A DNA stretch of 64,000 bases from Spirochaetota bacterium (GCA_023406985.1 JAEXTK010000180.1:26981-90980); one strand, 5' to 3'; shown: positions 17,236 through 26,557, numbered from the stretch's first letter. A program made the numbers and translations. Notes: generated by a model from the sequence alone, not told the origin.

Positions 17236-17265
17236 TTGCCCAATCCGCGAAGGGCCGGGTATTCT
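17236..17265 (+). promoter_or_regulatory. Sigma70-like promoter of proS
   Basis: TTGCCC at 17236-17241 and TATTCT at 17260-17265 with an 18-bp spacer, leaving a leader of about 45 nt before the ATG at 17315. Assigned by eye. Confidence 0.4.
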
Positions 17266-17314
17266 CCAGCGGTATCCTTCTTTAGTTACCACTCTCGAAC
17301 GCAAGGATTTCGCC

Positions 17315-19144
17315 ATGAAAGTCTCCAGCACCTTTCTTCCCACGCTCCGTGAAGTACCCGGCGACGCGGTCATCGTCAGTCATCGGCTCATGCTGCGCGC
17401 GGCCATGCTGCGCAAGCTCGCGAACGGGCTCTTCGCCTATCTGCCCATCGGTCTCCGCTCCTTCCGCAAGGTGGAGAACATCGTGCGCGAGGAGATGGAC
17501 GCGATCGGCGCCCTGGAGGTCAAGCCGTCGGTCGTCGTGCCGGGCGAGATCTGGAAGGAATCGGGACGCTGGGATTCCATGGGCGAAGGGATGCTCCGCG
17601 TGAAGAACCGCCTGGGCGGGGATTTCGTCATCTCCCCCACCGCGGAGGAGGCGTTCACGTCGCTCGTGCGCGACGAACTTTCCAGCTACCGGCAGCTGCC
17701 GCTCACCCTGTACCAGATTAACACCAAGTACCGCGACGAGATCCGCCCTCGCTACGGCGTCATGCGCGGCCGCGAGTTCACCATGAAGGACGCCTATTCC
17801 TACCACGTGGACGAAGCGAGCCTGGACGAGACGTACCAGGCGATGGGCCGGGCCTATCGGCGCATCTTCAAGCGGTGCGGGCTCACGGTGATCCCCGTCC
17901 GCGCGGACACCGGCGCCATGGGCGGCACGGGGTCGGAGGAGTTCATGGTGGAGAGCGAGATCGGCGACAATACGCTGATCCTCTGCCGTTCCTGCGACTA
18001 TGCCGCCAACGTGGAGAAGGCCGCCTGCAAGAGCGACTTCACCGCCCCCGCGTCCTTGGAGGCCGCGAAGGCCGCCGCCGCCGGGACGCCCGCCGTCCAG
18101 AAGATCTCCACGCCCGCGGTCAGGACGATCGACGAGCTCTGCGCCTTCCTCAAGACCGAGGCCCGCTCCTTCATCAAGACCCTCGTGTACAAGGCCTCCA
18201 ACGTGGAGCTCGACCTCACCGGCGCTCCCGGCTGCGCCAAGCTGGAACGCCGCGCCGCGGCGCCCGGAGCGCCGCTCGCCTATCCCGAGGCTTTCTTCGC
18301 CGTGGCCATCCGGGGCGACCTGGACGTGAACGAGACCAAGCTCGCCGCCGTCCTCAAGGCTTCGGAGGTCGCCCTCGCCGCCGATGCCGACGTGGAACGC
18401 CTGACCGGCGCCCCCGTCGGATTCGCCGGTCCGGTCGGCCTCGCCCTCCTTCCGGTGATCGCGGACGAGACCGTCGCCGCCCTGAGCGACGCGGTCACCG
18501 GCGCCTTGGAGAAGGATCTCCACTACGCCCACGTCGCCTACGGCCGGGACTTCGCGCCCTGGATGGTCGCCGACGTCCGCGTGGTCGTGGCCGGGGACAA
18601 GTGCTCCCTCTGCGGCGGCGAGCTCTACGAAAAGAAGGGCAACGAACTCGGACATATCTTCAAGCTCGGCTACAAGTACACGAAGTCCATGAACGTGAGT
18701 TACCTGGACGAGCAGGGCAAGAGCCAGATGCCGACCATGGGCTGTTACGGTATCGGCGTGGACCGGGCGCTCGCGTCCATCATCGAGGAGCACCACGACG
18801 ACGACGGCATCGTGTGGCCGATGTCGGTGGCCCCCTTCCACGTCTCCATCGTTCCGATCAAATACGCGGGGCCGGTCAAGGAGGCCGCGGACAAGCTCCA
18901 CGACGAGCTGGAAGCCCAGGGCATCCAGGTCCTCCTGGACGACCGCGACGAGCGGCCCGGCGTCAAGTTCAAGGACGCCGATCTCATCGGCATCCCCCTC
19001 CGCGTGGTCGTCGGCGAAAAGAACCTGCCGAAGGTGGAAGTCAAGGCGCGGACCGAAAAGGAAGCCCGCCTCGTGGAGCTCTCCGCCGCGGCCGCGGAAC
19101 TCGCCGCGGCCGTGCGCGCCGAGCTCGGCAAGCTGGAGGCCTGA
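17315..19144 (+). CDS. proS: Prolyl-tRNA synthetase, bacterial type with editing insertion
   Basis: 609 residues. Class II motifs are visible: motif 1 around G-L-R-S-F-R-K-V-E-N-I-V-R-E-E-M, motif 2 in E-I-R-P-R-Y-G-V-M-R-G-R-E-F-T-M-K-D, and motif 3 in C-Y-G-I-G-V-D-R. Between motifs 2 and 3, roughly residues 225-400, lies the YbaK-like insertion that hydrolyses misacylated Ala-tRNA(Pro). The C-terminal anticodon-binding domain contains D-D-R-D-E-R-P-G-V-K-F. It charges tRNA(Pro) with proline in the cytoplasm. A promoter with an 18-bp spacer lies upstream. Confidence 0.97.
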   Translation: MKVSSTFLPTLREVPGDAVIVSHRLMLRAAMLRKLANGLFAYLPIGLRSFRKVENIVREEMDAIGALEVKPSVVVPGEIWKESGRWDSMGEGMLRVKNRLGGDFVISPTAEEAFTSLVRDELSSYRQLPLTLYQINTKYRDEIRPRYGVMRGREFTMKDAYSYHVDEASLDETYQAMGRAYRRIFKRCGLTVIPVRADTGAMGGTGSEEFMVESEIGDNTLILCRSCDYAANVEKAACKSDFTAPASLEAAKAAAAGTPAVQKISTPAVRTIDELCAFLKTEARSFIKTLVYKASNVELDLTGAPGCAKLERRAAAPGAPLAYPEAFFAVAIRGDLDVNETKLAAVLKASEVALAADADVERLTGAPVGFAGPVGLALLPVIADETVAALSDAVTGALEKDLHYAHVAYGRDFAPWMVADVRVVVAGDKCSLCGGELYEKKGNELGHIFKLGYKYTKSMNVSYLDEQGKSQMPTMGCYGIGVDRALASIIEEHHDDDGIVWPMSVAPFHVSIVPIKYAGPVKEAADKLHDELEAQGIQVLLDDRDERPGVKFKDADLIGIPLRVVVGEKNLPKVEVKARTEKEARLVELSAAAAELAAAVRAELGKLEA

Positions 19145-19203
19145 CCCGCGATCCGCACGCGGGGTCCATACTCAGCGGTTCGCTGCGGAGCAGCTCTTTT
19201 TCC

Positions 19204-19236
19204 GGGCCGACGATCGCCATCTGCGATCGCCGGCCC
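19204..19236 (+). terminator. GC-rich stem-loop after proS
   Basis: GGGCCG-A-CGATCGC pairs with GCGATCG-C-CGGCCC around a 5-nt loop, 60 bp after the proS stop. No T-tract follows, so it may end transcription poorly, act as an RNA-stability element, or belong to the leader of the small peptide gene. Confidence 0.4.
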
Positions 19237-19330
19237 GTCGCCATTGGAAGGATCGACTCTTCCGCGCTTTCCTTTACAGGTCGTGAAACACCTCCCATAC
19301 TACCTGGAATGGCCGAAGGAGGAATTCACT

Positions 19331-19633
19331 ATGAGCATGGCGGACCTTAAAGCTTTCGCGAAGAAGTGCGCCGTCGAGAAGAAGATCGGGGACAAGGCGA
19401 AGAAGATCGGGACGGATAATATCGACGGCCTCGCCAAATACGCCGGGGAACTCGGTTACACGATCACTCAAAAAGAGCTGGAGAACCTCAAGGGTCGGGT
19501 GAAAGGCGACGCGTTGACGGACGACCAGCTGTCGGCTATATCGGGCGGAACGGGTGACCCGAGCGTGAAGGATCCATGGACGCAAGAAGAGATGGATACG
19601 TACCTCAAAAGTCTAGACCCAAGCCAATGGTGA
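19331..19633 (+). CDS. Nif11-type leader peptide (putative RiPP precursor)
   Basis: 100 residues with a strong ribosome binding site (AAGGAGGAATT just upstream). The N-terminal 73 residues follow the Nif11/NHLP leader plan: M-S-M-A-D-L-K-A-F at the start, A-K-Y-A-G-E-L-G-Y-T-I-T near residue 36, L-T-D-D-Q-L-S-A-I-S-G-G at 62-73. The double glycine is the expected protease cleavage site. The remaining 27-residue core is acidic, with two Trp, three Pro and no Cys, so it cannot be a lanthipeptide or sactipeptide; Trp, Asp, Thr or Ser would have to be modified. No obvious maturase is adjacent; the convergent gene ends 5 bp away. Confidence 0.75.
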   Translation: MSMADLKAFAKKCAVEKKIGDKAKKIGTDNIDGLAKYAGELGYTITQKELENLKGRVKGDALTDDQLSAISGGTGDPSVKDPWTQEEMDTYLKSLDPSQW

Positions 19634-19638
19634 GGCGG

Positions 19639-20877
19639 CTACGGAGCCGACGCGGCGATCCGTTCAAGGTCCGGCATCTCCGTCCTGAAGAAAAGCGGCA
19701 ATGATTCCTTCGGAGCCTCCTTCAGGAGCCGTTCGCGCAGTTTCCTCTTCGCGGCCGAATCCGTTCCGGGGGAGCGCCAGTATACTTTGGCGGCCAGATA
19801 GACTTTCGCGGTGAGCCGGTCCTTAGGCGCGTCTTTATCGTAGACGAGCTTCAAATGGTGCAGGAGCAGGGCGAGCGACGCGTTGTAACCGGGAGATAGG
19901 TACGCGTCGCATGCCCTGAGGTTTTCGGGCCATCTCCTTCTGGTTTTCCCCGTCATCATCACGAGGCCGCCGCTGGCGAGCAGGGCCGCGCGGAGCTCAT
20001 CTCGGCACAAGCCGAGATCCCCGGTTTTCTCCAACGCCGCCTTCCACCGCTCGGAGTACTGTTTCTCCATGAGGACGCGGCCTTCAAAACCGATCTTGGG
20101 TCCCAGTTCGAAGGTCCCGTTCCTCTCGATTAAATCGATGTCATAGTCGATCCAGTCCGTAAAAGGGGCGAAGTCGTCGATGAGGGACTCGAGCCTTTTT
20201 TCATCGTCTTTCCAGCCGAGGGAGTCCAGGTAGGGACCGACGGTTTCCGCCGACATTCCCCGCACGCAGAGCCTGACCGACGGGACCGGACGCGCGAGCA
20301 TCGATCCGATCTGGAACACCCGAGCCCTGGGGGGAAGATTCCCGAAAGCGCGCTCCACCGCGTCGGACGCGGGGCTGCGGAGGGGGCTCCCCGTCACGGC
20401 GGGAAGCGCCTCATCGATCACCCACCTGTATCCGTGCTGCTCGCAGTACCCCTCCCGGGGACCGAAAAAGAGATTCGGTTCCGGAAGCGAAGGCCGCGCT
20501 TCCTCTCCGGCGGTATCGAATTCCAACCAAACGTTATCCGCCCCGCGCCTGACCGCGGAGCCTTCCGCGTTCCAAAGAGCCGCGAAATCCCGGACGCGGC
20601 GCCATGCGGAACTCTTTGCCGCGTATCCGCCCGCATCGATATCCCGCAGCAGGATCGTCTCTCCCCCGGTCTTGCGCGCGACATGAATGGCGAAGTCGAC
20701 CTCCCCTTCCGGTTGATTCAAGCGACGCTCGAGGCCTAAGAAGCCGCTGATGTCCGCGGAGAGGAGAGCCGCGGCCCGTTCGATCCGTTTCCAGCACGAG
20801 GCGGATACGATCGGGGGCGCGACCGCGTCCTCGATGAGGCCGATCATCGTATCGAAGTGCCGCATATGAACGAGCAT
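19639..20877 (-). CDS. Conserved hypothetical protein (unknown), convergent with the Nif11 peptide
   Basis: 412 residues, or 408 from an internal ATG at 20865; neither start has a clear Shine-Dalgarno sequence. No signal peptide or membrane helix is seen. Recurring features are V-W-L-E-F-D near residue 115, N-L-F-F-G-P near 134, S-V-R-L-C-V-R-G near 199, L-G-P-K-I-G-F-E near 259, and L-L-H-H-L-K-L-V-Y-D-K with A-K-V-Y-L near 345-365. The last block recalls hypothetical proteins of cyanobacteria known to me only from memory. Position next to a RiPP precursor makes a maturation or immunity role conceivable, but the function is unknown. Confidence 0.7.
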   Translation of the reverse strand: MLVHMRHFDTMIGLIEDAVAPPIVSASCWKRIERAAALLSADISGFLGLERRLNQPEGEVDFAIHVARKTGGETILLRDIDAGGYAAKSSAWRRVRDFAALWNAEGSAVRRGADNVWLEFDTAGEEARPSLPEPNLFFGPREGYCEQHGYRWVIDEALPAVTGSPLRSPASDAVERAFGNLPPRARVFQIGSMLARPVPSVRLCVRGMSAETVGPYLDSLGWKDDEKRLESLIDDFAPFTDWIDYDIDLIERNGTFELGPKIGFEGRVLMEKQYSERWKAALEKTGDLGLCRDELRAALLASGGLVMMTGKTRRRWPENLRACDAYLSPGYNASLALLLHHLKLVYDKDAPKDRLTAKVYLAAKVYWRSPGTDSAAKRKLRERLLKEAPKESLPLFFRTEMPDLERIAASAP

Positions 20878-21024
20878 ATACCGGCATTGTCGCCCCGCGG
20901 GTCGGATTCGGAATGGCTCGAATAAATCGCCTGCTCAAGTCGACGATCCTTACAACGCCTTCGCGCGTTCGGTGTATGATCTCGGGGGATGCCCCCGGCT
21001 CGCCGGGCGCGGAAGGAGAAAACG

Positions 21025-21801
21025 TTGGGAATCGGACTTGAAGGAACGGATATCGTGCGCCTGGAAGAGTTGTCGCTCAATGCCTGGCCGTCGCTGCAGA
21101 CGGTGCTCTACCGCGGTTGCGTCCTCCGCTTCGCCGAAGGCTACACGAAGCGTTCCAACTCCGCGAATCCGCTCTACTATAGGGGCCCGGTCGACGAGCT
21201 CGCCCGGGTCGCGGAGGCCGCGTACGGCAGCCGCGGTTCGCCGACGCATTTCAAGATCGTCGAACATCCCGACTATGCGGACTTGGACCGGCACCTCGAG
21301 GCTTCGGGATACGCGAAGATCGATTCCACGACGGTGATGACCCTCCCGCTCTCCGATCGGCGCTTCCCCGCGCGCGAGCGCGTACGGGTCGAGGACGCTT
21401 TCTCCTCGACCTGGGTCGATGCCTTCATCGACGCTAATCGCCTGGAAGCGCGGGCCGCGACGGTGCGCGGCATCCTGGGAGCCGTCGCCGTTGACAAGGC
21501 CGTCGCTTCGGTCGAGGCCGAGGGCAAACTGGTCGCCTTCGGGTTTGCCGCCTTGGAAGCCGGTTGGGCGGGATGCTTCGACATCTTCGTGCGGCAGGAT
21601 TACCGGGGAATGGGGTACGGGAGGGAGATCATGGAGGCCCTCCTGGGCGCGGCCGCGGAACGCGGGGCCGCGCGCGGATATCTTCAGGTCATGGACCATA
21701 ACCATCCAGCCAAGGCCCTGTACGACAAGCTCGGCTTCGCGGCTGCCTATGGATACTGGTACCGGAAGCGGGACGCGGCCGGACGGGTCGGCCCGCGGTA
21801 A
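21025..21801 (+). CDS. GNAT-family N-acetyltransferase
   Basis: 258 residues from a TTG at 21025, preceded by GGAAGGAG at proper spacing and placing the family start (R-L-E-E-L-S-L-N-A-W-P) at the N-terminus; an in-frame ATG at 20989 would add 12 basic residues. The N-half motif G-Y-T-K-R-S-N-S-A-N-P-L-Y and the C-half acetyl-CoA loop Q-D-Y-R-G-M-G-Y-G-R with L-Y-D-K-L-G-F identify a two-domain GNAT. The substrate (amine or peptide N-terminus) is unknown. Immediately downstream are two small membrane-protein genes. Confidence 0.85.
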   Translation: MGIGLEGTDIVRLEELSLNAWPSLQTVLYRGCVLRFAEGYTKRSNSANPLYYRGPVDELARVAEAAYGSRGSPTHFKIVEHPDYADLDRHLEASGYAKIDSTTVMTLPLSDRRFPARERVRVEDAFSSTWVDAFIDANRLEARAATVRGILGAVAVDKAVASVEAEGKLVAFGFAALEAGWAGCFDIFVRQDYRGMGYGREIMEALLGAAAERGAARGYLQVMDHNHPAKALYDKLGFAAAYGYWYRKRDAAGRVGPR

Positions 21802-21817
21802 AAAGGGGAGGCGGCAT

Positions 21818-22054
21818 ATGGGCATCACTCTCATCATCGTCGCGGGCGTGGTCGTGGCCACGGTCGTCAGCACGTGGTTCGATTATCTGGGCAAGAAGGC
21901 GAAGGGAGGCGATCCTGAACTCGCGCGCAAAGTGGCGGAACTGGAGCGGCGGCTGAACGCCTTGGACGCGACGGCCGGCGAGAAGGACGAGCGGATCAAC
22001 CAATTGGAACAGGAAGTGCGCTTCGTCAACAAGCTCTTGGACAAGAAGGACTGA
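21818..22054 (+). CDS. Small membrane-anchored coiled-coil protein
   Basis: 78 residues. One N-terminal transmembrane helix (roughly residues 3-20) is followed by a charged linker and a heptad-patterned helix from about 35 to 75 (L-E-R-R-L-N-A-L, I-N-Q-L-E-Q-E-V). The layout resembles phage-shock PspB, but no PspA or PspC is nearby, so that name is not assigned. An AAAAGGGGAGG ribosome binding site precedes the ATG. It lies 6 bp before the next membrane protein gene and is probably co-expressed with it. Confidence 0.7.
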   Translation: MGITLIIVAGVVVATVVSTWFDYLGKKAKGGDPELARKVAELERRLNALDATAGEKDERINQLEQEVRFVNKLLDKKD

Positions 22055-22060
22055 GGACCC

Positions 22061-22780
22061 ATGAGCTTACGGGACAAGGTCTTCCGGCTCGTCAGGACGC
22101 TCCTCGTGATTTCGGTCCTCGGCAACTTCATCATCATCCTCGGCGTCGTGTTCCACGACGACACGGTGACGCGGGAAGAGGTCGTCGCGGAGACGACCAA
22201 GCGGCTCGAATTCGTGTTCTGGGGGGCCATCACCTTCGTGCTCACCTTCGGCACGGACTACATCGAGAAGCGCGAGAAGATGGACATTCCCGACGCGCTC
22301 GAGATCGTGATCCTGATCTTCATCTACGCCGGCCTCTTCCTGAGCGCCCGCTTCGAACTGTATTACCGATTCTGGTGGTGGGACGACCTGCTCCATACCC
22401 TTTCGGGCGTGATCATCGGCTTCATCGGTTTCATCGTCATCTACAAGATCAACCACCAATTCAGCATGGATATCAGCCCGTTGCTCGTGGCCTTGTTCTC
22501 CTTCACCTTCGCGGTGACGCTCGGCGTGATGTGGGAGATCATGGAATTCGGCGCGGACGTCTTCTTGGGGACCGCCAACCAGAAGTGGGATATGCCGGCG
22601 ACCGAAATCATGATGGGGAAACCCTATCAGGGGAGCGGGCTGCGCGATACGATGTCCGACCTCATCGTCGACAGCGTCGGCGCCTTCATCACTTCCGTAT
22701 TGACGTACTTCCTGTACAAGAACGAAAAGAAGGAAACCCTCGAACGGATGCGGAAACTGATCAAGGACGACGCGGAATGA
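22061..22780 (+). CDS. Integral membrane protein, YjdF/DUF2238-like
   Basis: 239 residues with about six hydrophobic helices. The block Y-R-F-W-W-W-D-D-L-L-H-T-L-S-G near residue 103 and W-E-I-M-E-F-G-A-D-V-F, then G-L-R-D-T-M-S-D-L-I-V-D-S-V-G-A are characteristic of the DUF2238 inner-membrane family, whose function is unknown. The conserved His, Glu and Asp residues in membrane segments might bind a metal or take part in catalysis. Its 3' end overlaps the convergent YgiQ gene by 20 bp. Confidence 0.75.
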   Translation: MSLRDKVFRLVRTLLVISVLGNFIIILGVVFHDDTVTREEVVAETTKRLEFVFWGAITFVLTFGTDYIEKREKMDIPDALEIVILIFIYAGLFLSARFELYYRFWWWDDLLHTLSGVIIGFIGFIVIYKINHQFSMDISPLLVALFSFTFAVTLGVMWEIMEFGADVFLGTANQKWDMPATEIMMGKPYQGSGLRDTMSDLIVDSVGAFITSVLTYFLYKNEKKETLERMRKLIKDDAE

Positions 22781-24587
22781 GGCCGCCGTTCCCGATGAGA
22801 TCCTCGCGGCCCGCCTCGCGCAGGGCTTCCGCCACGAGGGCCTGATTTTCCCGCTTGTTGAATTGGAGCAGGGCGCGCTGCAAGCGTTTCTCGCGATCGC
22901 CGCGGGCGACGTGGATGCTCGCCATTGTCCGCGGATCCAGGCCGGTCCGGTACATCGCGGTGGACAGGGTGCCGGGGGTCGGATAAAAATCCTGGGCCTG
23001 GTCCGGTACGAACCCCGTCTTCTTGAGGTGCTCGGCGAGTTCGATGGCGTCGTCCAAGGTCGAACCGGGGTGGCTGGAGATGAAATAGGGGACGAGGAAC
23101 TGCTTGAGGCCGAGGCGGCGATTCGCGTCGGCGTAGCGGCGGCGGAATTCTTCGTAGACGGCGTTGCCGCTCTTGCCCATCGCGTCCAGGACGCGCGCGC
23201 TCACGTGTTCGGGGGCGACCTTGAGCTGACCGCTCACGTGGTAGGCGCAGAGCTCGTCCAGGAAATCCTGGCCGCCGTTCTTGTCGAGCAGGAGATAATC
23301 GAAGCGGACGCCCGACCGCACGAAGACTTTCTTGACGCCGGCTACCCGCCGAACGGCCCTGAGCGTCTCGATGAACTCCCGGTGATCGGCGCGGAGCCGC
23401 GGGCAGGGTTCCGGGTGGAGGCACTCGCGGTTGCCGCAGGCCCCGCCCTTCTCCTGGACCGGGCACGCCGGTCCGCGGAAGTTGGCGGTCGGTCCCCCCA
23501 CGTCGTGGATGTAGCCCTTGAAATCGGGAAGCCGGCTGAGCGTCTCCGCTTCGCGGACGAGGGAGGCGCGCGTCCTTCCCCGGACCGCCCTGCCCTGATG
23601 GAAGGTGATGGCGCAGAACGAGCAGCCGCCGAAACAGCCGCGGCTCGACACGAGGGAGAATTGGACTTCCTTGAGCGCAGGGACGCCGCCGGCCTCCGCG
23701 TACATGGGGTGGGCCTGCCGCGCGTACGGGAGCTCGTAGACTCGGTCCAGCTCGGCGCTCGAGAGGGGCGGCGCGGGAGGATTCTGGACCACCCAGCGGT
23801 CGTCCACCCGCTCGGCGAGCGTCGCGCCGCCGAGCGCTTCGGCGTTGCGCTTCTGGAGCATGAAATGCTCCGCGTAGGCGCGGAGCGAAGCGGGATCCGA
23901 CCCCTTCACCGCTTCGAAATCGGGCAGCCGGACGTAGGTCCCCTCGCTTAGGCCGCTCCCGCCGTGGGAGCGCACGCAGGTGCCGCGCACGTCGCGGATG
24001 GAATCGATAGCCGCTCCGGAGGCGAGCCGGCCCGCGATCTCCCGGATGGGGCGCTCCCCCATGCCGTAGACGAGGATGTCGGCCTTGGAATCGAGGAGGA
24101 TGGAGCGGCGGACGGTGTCCGTCCAATAGTCGTAATGCGAGAGCCGCCGGAGGCTCGCCTCCACGCCGCCTATGACCACCGGCACGCCCTTGTAGGCGGC
24201 GCGGAGGCCGGCGACGTAGCGGATGGTGGCCCGGTCGGGGCGGCGGCCCGCTTCTCCTCCGGGCGAATAGGCGTCCTCGGAGCGGGGCTTCTTGGCGGCG
24301 GTATAGTGGGCGACCATCGAATCGACGTTGCCCGCGCCGACGAGGAAGGCGAGGCGCGGACGGCCCAGGACTTGATACGCCTCGGGATCGTCCGGGGCGG
24401 GTTGCGGGATGATGCCGACGCGGTAGCCCTCCGCCTCAAGGACGCGGCCGACCACCGCCGCCGCGAAGGAAGGGTGGTCCACGTAGGCGTCGCCGGAGAC
24501 GAACACGAAGTCGCATTCTTCCCAGCCGCGCTCTTCCATGTCGCGGCGCGATACGGGCAGGAAGGCTCTTCGATCGACGTATTTCAT
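22761..24587 (-). CDS. ygiQ: YgiQ-family radical SAM protein
   Basis: 608 residues. An N-terminal B12-binding-like region starts with F-L-P-V-S-R-R-D-M and contains F-V-S-G-D-A-Y-V-D-H-P-S-F. The radical SAM centre reads R-G-C-F-G-G-C-S-F-C-A-I, a C-x3-C-x2-C motif near residues 314-321 for the 4Fe-4S cluster. Further signatures include P-F-D-Y-x-like K-V-F-V-R-S-G-V-R-F-D-Y and K-V-A-P-E-H-V. The family is widespread; its reaction is unknown. It is convergent with the DUF2238 gene and is followed upstream by the NifU-C gene on the same strand. Confidence 0.92.
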   Translation of the reverse strand: MKYVDRRAFLPVSRRDMEERGWEECDFVFVSGDAYVDHPSFAAAVVGRVLEAEGYRVGIIPQPAPDDPEAYQVLGRPRLAFLVGAGNVDSMVAHYTAAKKPRSEDAYSPGGEAGRRPDRATIRYVAGLRAAYKGVPVVIGGVEASLRRLSHYDYWTDTVRRSILLDSKADILVYGMGERPIREIAGRLASGAAIDSIRDVRGTCVRSHGGSGLSEGTYVRLPDFEAVKGSDPASLRAYAEHFMLQKRNAEALGGATLAERVDDRWVVQNPPAPPLSSAELDRVYELPYARQAHPMYAEAGGVPALKEVQFSLVSSRGCFGGCSFCAITFHQGRAVRGRTRASLVREAETLSRLPDFKGYIHDVGGPTANFRGPACPVQEKGGACGNRECLHPEPCPRLRADHREFIETLRAVRRVAGVKKVFVRSGVRFDYLLLDKNGGQDFLDELCAYHVSGQLKVAPEHVSARVLDAMGKSGNAVYEEFRRRYADANRRLGLKQFLVPYFISSHPGSTLDDAIELAEHLKKTGFVPDQAQDFYPTPGTLSTAMYRTGLDPRTMASIHVARGDREKRLQRALLQFNKRENQALVAEALREAGREDLIGNGGLIPRRP

Positions 24588-24597
24588 ACGGGACGCG

Positions 24598-24822
24598 CTA
24601 GACGCTGACGACTTCCTTGACCTCGGGGACTTCCTTCTTCAGGAACTTCTCGATGCCCATCTTGAGGGTCATCTCGGCCATGGGGCAGCCGCCGCACGCG
24701 CCGGTGAGCTTCACCGAAACGATGCCGTCTTCGCTCATGGATACGTATTCCACGTCTCCGCCGTCGGCCTGGAGGGAAGGGCGCACCTGATCCAGCGCGG
24801 CACGGACTTTCTCTTCGAGCAT
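24598..24822 (-). CDS. NifU C-terminal-domain (Nfu-type) iron-sulfur scaffold protein
   Basis: 74 residues. It consists only of the Nfu domain: L-D-Q-V-R-P-S-L-Q-A-D-G-G-D-V at the start and G-A-C-G-G-C-P-M-A near residues 41-49, the C-x2-C motif that holds a transient 4Fe-4S cluster between two subunits. A-F-type maturation partners are not encoded nearby. The ATG at 24822-24820 has GAGGAG upstream. It lies 10 bp before the YgiQ gene on the same strand, so cluster delivery to that radical SAM enzyme is an attractive but unproven idea. Confidence 0.92.
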   Translation of the reverse strand: MLEEKVRAALDQVRPSLQADGGDVEYVSMSEDGIVSVKLTGACGGCPMAEMTLKMGIEKFLKKEVPEVKEVVSV

Positions 24823-24889
24823 ATAATTCTCCTCTGAATGATCGATGGTATGGATAGTACCGATAAAGGCCGGATGCCGGCCATCGATA

Positions 24890-25102
24890 TCAATAGTGGG
24901 GCGGTTTGCGGTTCGGAATTTCCTCGAGCTCGGACGCGATCTGGAGCATCTTTTCCTTGACCGCCGCGTGCTCGGCGGCGAGCCGGTCCACCGCGGCGTT
25001 GCGCTCCACCACCTCGGCCTGCAGCCGTCCGACGAAATCTTCAAGATACGCGAGCTTCGTTTCCAGGAGCTCGAACCGTTCCTCAACCGCATCGCGATCC
25101 AT
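24890..25102 (-). CDS. slyX: SlyX-family protein
   Basis: 70 residues, almost wholly a coiled coil: [16 protein letters not shown] near the start, then L-Q-A-E-V-V-E-R-N. It ends in the family's proline and aromatic tail (R-K-P-P-H-Y). SlyX proteins are small cytoplasmic coiled-coil proteins of unknown function. It is on the same strand as the Nfu gene, 67 bp upstream of it, and is divergent from the phosphofructokinase gene. Confidence 0.8.
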   Translation of the reverse strand: MDRDAVEERFELLETKLAYLEDFVGRLQAEVVERNAAVDRLAAEHAAVKEKMLQIASELEEIPNRKPPHY

Positions 25103-25133
25103 GGCCGCGAGTATACGATAAAGGCCGCCTCCG

Positions 25134-25163
25134 TTGAAAGGGCGCGGCCGGGCGGTCTATACT
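25134..25163 (+). promoter_or_regulatory. Sigma70-like promoter of the phosphofructokinase gene
   Basis: TTGAAA at 25134-25139 and TATACT at 25158-25163, spacer 18 bp, followed by AAGGAG before the ATG at 25187. Assigned by eye. Confidence 0.55.
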
Positions 25164-25186
25164 TCGGCCAGCCGCAAGGAGACGCC

Positions 25187-26557
25187 ATGGCCGAAGCATA
25201 CGATTTCACCGTCGAGAGTCTGGGAAAGGCGAGCGTCGAATCGCCGATCAGCCTTTCCAAGGTTTCGGGCGATTTCATCGTGAACTACGTGGGGGACGAC
25301 GAGTTCGTCCGGTACGGAGCGGACGCGCAGCTCGGCGCGCAGGCGGCGCTCGCTCGCGCCGAACTCTTCGAGAAGGCGGGTCCCCGCGAAAGGATCTTCT
25401 TCAACCCTCAGCACGTGCACGCGGGCATCGTGACCTGCGGCGGGCTCTGCCCCGGCCTCAACGACGTGATCCGCGCCATCGTCCGCTGCCTCTGGTACCG
25501 TTACGGGGTGCGTCGCATCTCGGGCATCCGGTATGGCTACAAGGGCTTCCTCCCCGAGTACAAATTCGACGTGAAACCTTTGGATCCGGATATCGTCGAC
25601 GACATCCACAAGATCGGCGGCACCATCCTCGGCACGGCGCGGGGCGGCGGCAAGCAGGTGACCGAGATCGTCGACGCGATGGAGCGGCTCAACCTCAACA
25701 TGCTCTTCTCCGTCGGCGGCGACGGAACCCAGAAAGGCTCCCTGGACATCGCGAACGAGATCGAAAAGCGGAAGCTCAAGATCGCGATCATCGGCATCCC
25801 GAAAACCGTGGACAACGACTTTTCCTTCATCGACAAGTCCTTCGGCTTCGATACGGCGGTCCATAAGGCCGTGGAGACGGTGACGGCCGCGCACATGGAG
25901 GCCCACTCGCAGATCAACGGCATCGGCCTGGTGAAGCTCATGGGCAGGGAGTCGGGGTTCATCGCCGCGCATACCGCGCTCGCGAGCCACGAGGTCAACT
26001 TCGTCTTGATACCGGAGGTTCCCTTCGACGTGGAGGGTCCGAACGGCCTCCTGGCCCACCTCACGAAACGGCTCGAGAAGCGCCACCACGCCGTCATCGT
26101 CGTGGCCGAGGGAGCCTGCCAGGACATCCTGGCGAAGGACGCCAAGACCGACGCGTCCGGCAATAAGAAGCTCGCCGACGTGGGCGTGTTCCTCAAGGAC
26201 AAGATCCAGGCCCACTTCGATAAGCTCGGGACCGAGATCAACCTCAAGTACATCGATCCCAGCTACATCATCCGGTCTTCGCCGGCCGTACCCATCGACT
26301 CCATCTATTGCGAGCGCCTGGGGAACAACGCGGTCCACGCGGCCATGGCGGGAAAGACGAAGGTCCTCATCGGCCTCGTGAACAACGAATTCGTCCATTT
26401 GCCGATGCGCATCGCCGTCTCCCGGCGCAGCTACGTGGACCCGGAGGGCAGCCTCTGGCGCGACACCATCGAGGCGACCCATCAGCCCATCCTCATGGTC
26501 AACAGCGCGGCCATGGGGGCGGCGCTCGGCGTCAAGATGCAGCCGGAATCGGACTGA
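25187..26557 (+). CDS. 6-phosphofructokinase, group II/plant-like ATP type
   Basis: 456 residues. The active-site motifs are present: G-G-L-C-P-G-L-N near residue 86, G-G-D-G-T-Q near 182, P-K-T-V-D-N-D near 205 and M-G-R-E-S-G-F near 252. The glycine in G-G-D-G fits ATP rather than pyrophosphate as phosphoryl donor, while the lysine in P-K-T marks the long plant/spirochaete branch (the TP0108 type) and not E. coli PfkA. It phosphorylates fructose 6-phosphate in glycolysis. It is a single-gene unit with its own promoter and a strong terminator. Confidence 0.92.
   Translation: MAEAYDFTVESLGKASVESPISLSKVSGDFIVNYVGDDEFVRYGADAQLGAQAALARAELFEKAGPRERIFFNPQHVHAGIVTCGGLCPGLNDVIRAIVRCLWYRYGVRRISGIRYGYKGFLPEYKFDVKPLDPDIVDDIHKIGGTILGTARGGGKQVTEIVDAMERLNLNMLFSVGGDGTQKGSLDIANEIEKRKLKIAIIGIPKTVDNDFSFIDKSFGFDTAVHKAVETVTAAHMEAHSQINGIGLVKLMGRESGFIAAHTALASHEVNFVLIPEVPFDVEGPNGLLAHLTKRLEKRHHAVIVVAEGACQDILAKDAKTDASGNKKLADVGVFLKDKIQAHFDKLGTEINLKYIDPSYIIRSSPAVPIDSIYCERLGNNAVHAAMAGKTKVLIGLVNNEFVHLPMRIAVSRRSYVDPEGSLWRDTIEATHQPILMVNSAAMGAALGVKMQPESD

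Noticed and set aside
17282..18901. 539-codon frame opposite proS
   Set aside because: Antisense shadow of a certain tRNA synthetase gene.
21818..22054. PspB assignment for the small coiled-coil protein
   Set aside because: Only the layout is similar; no PspA or PspC gene is near.
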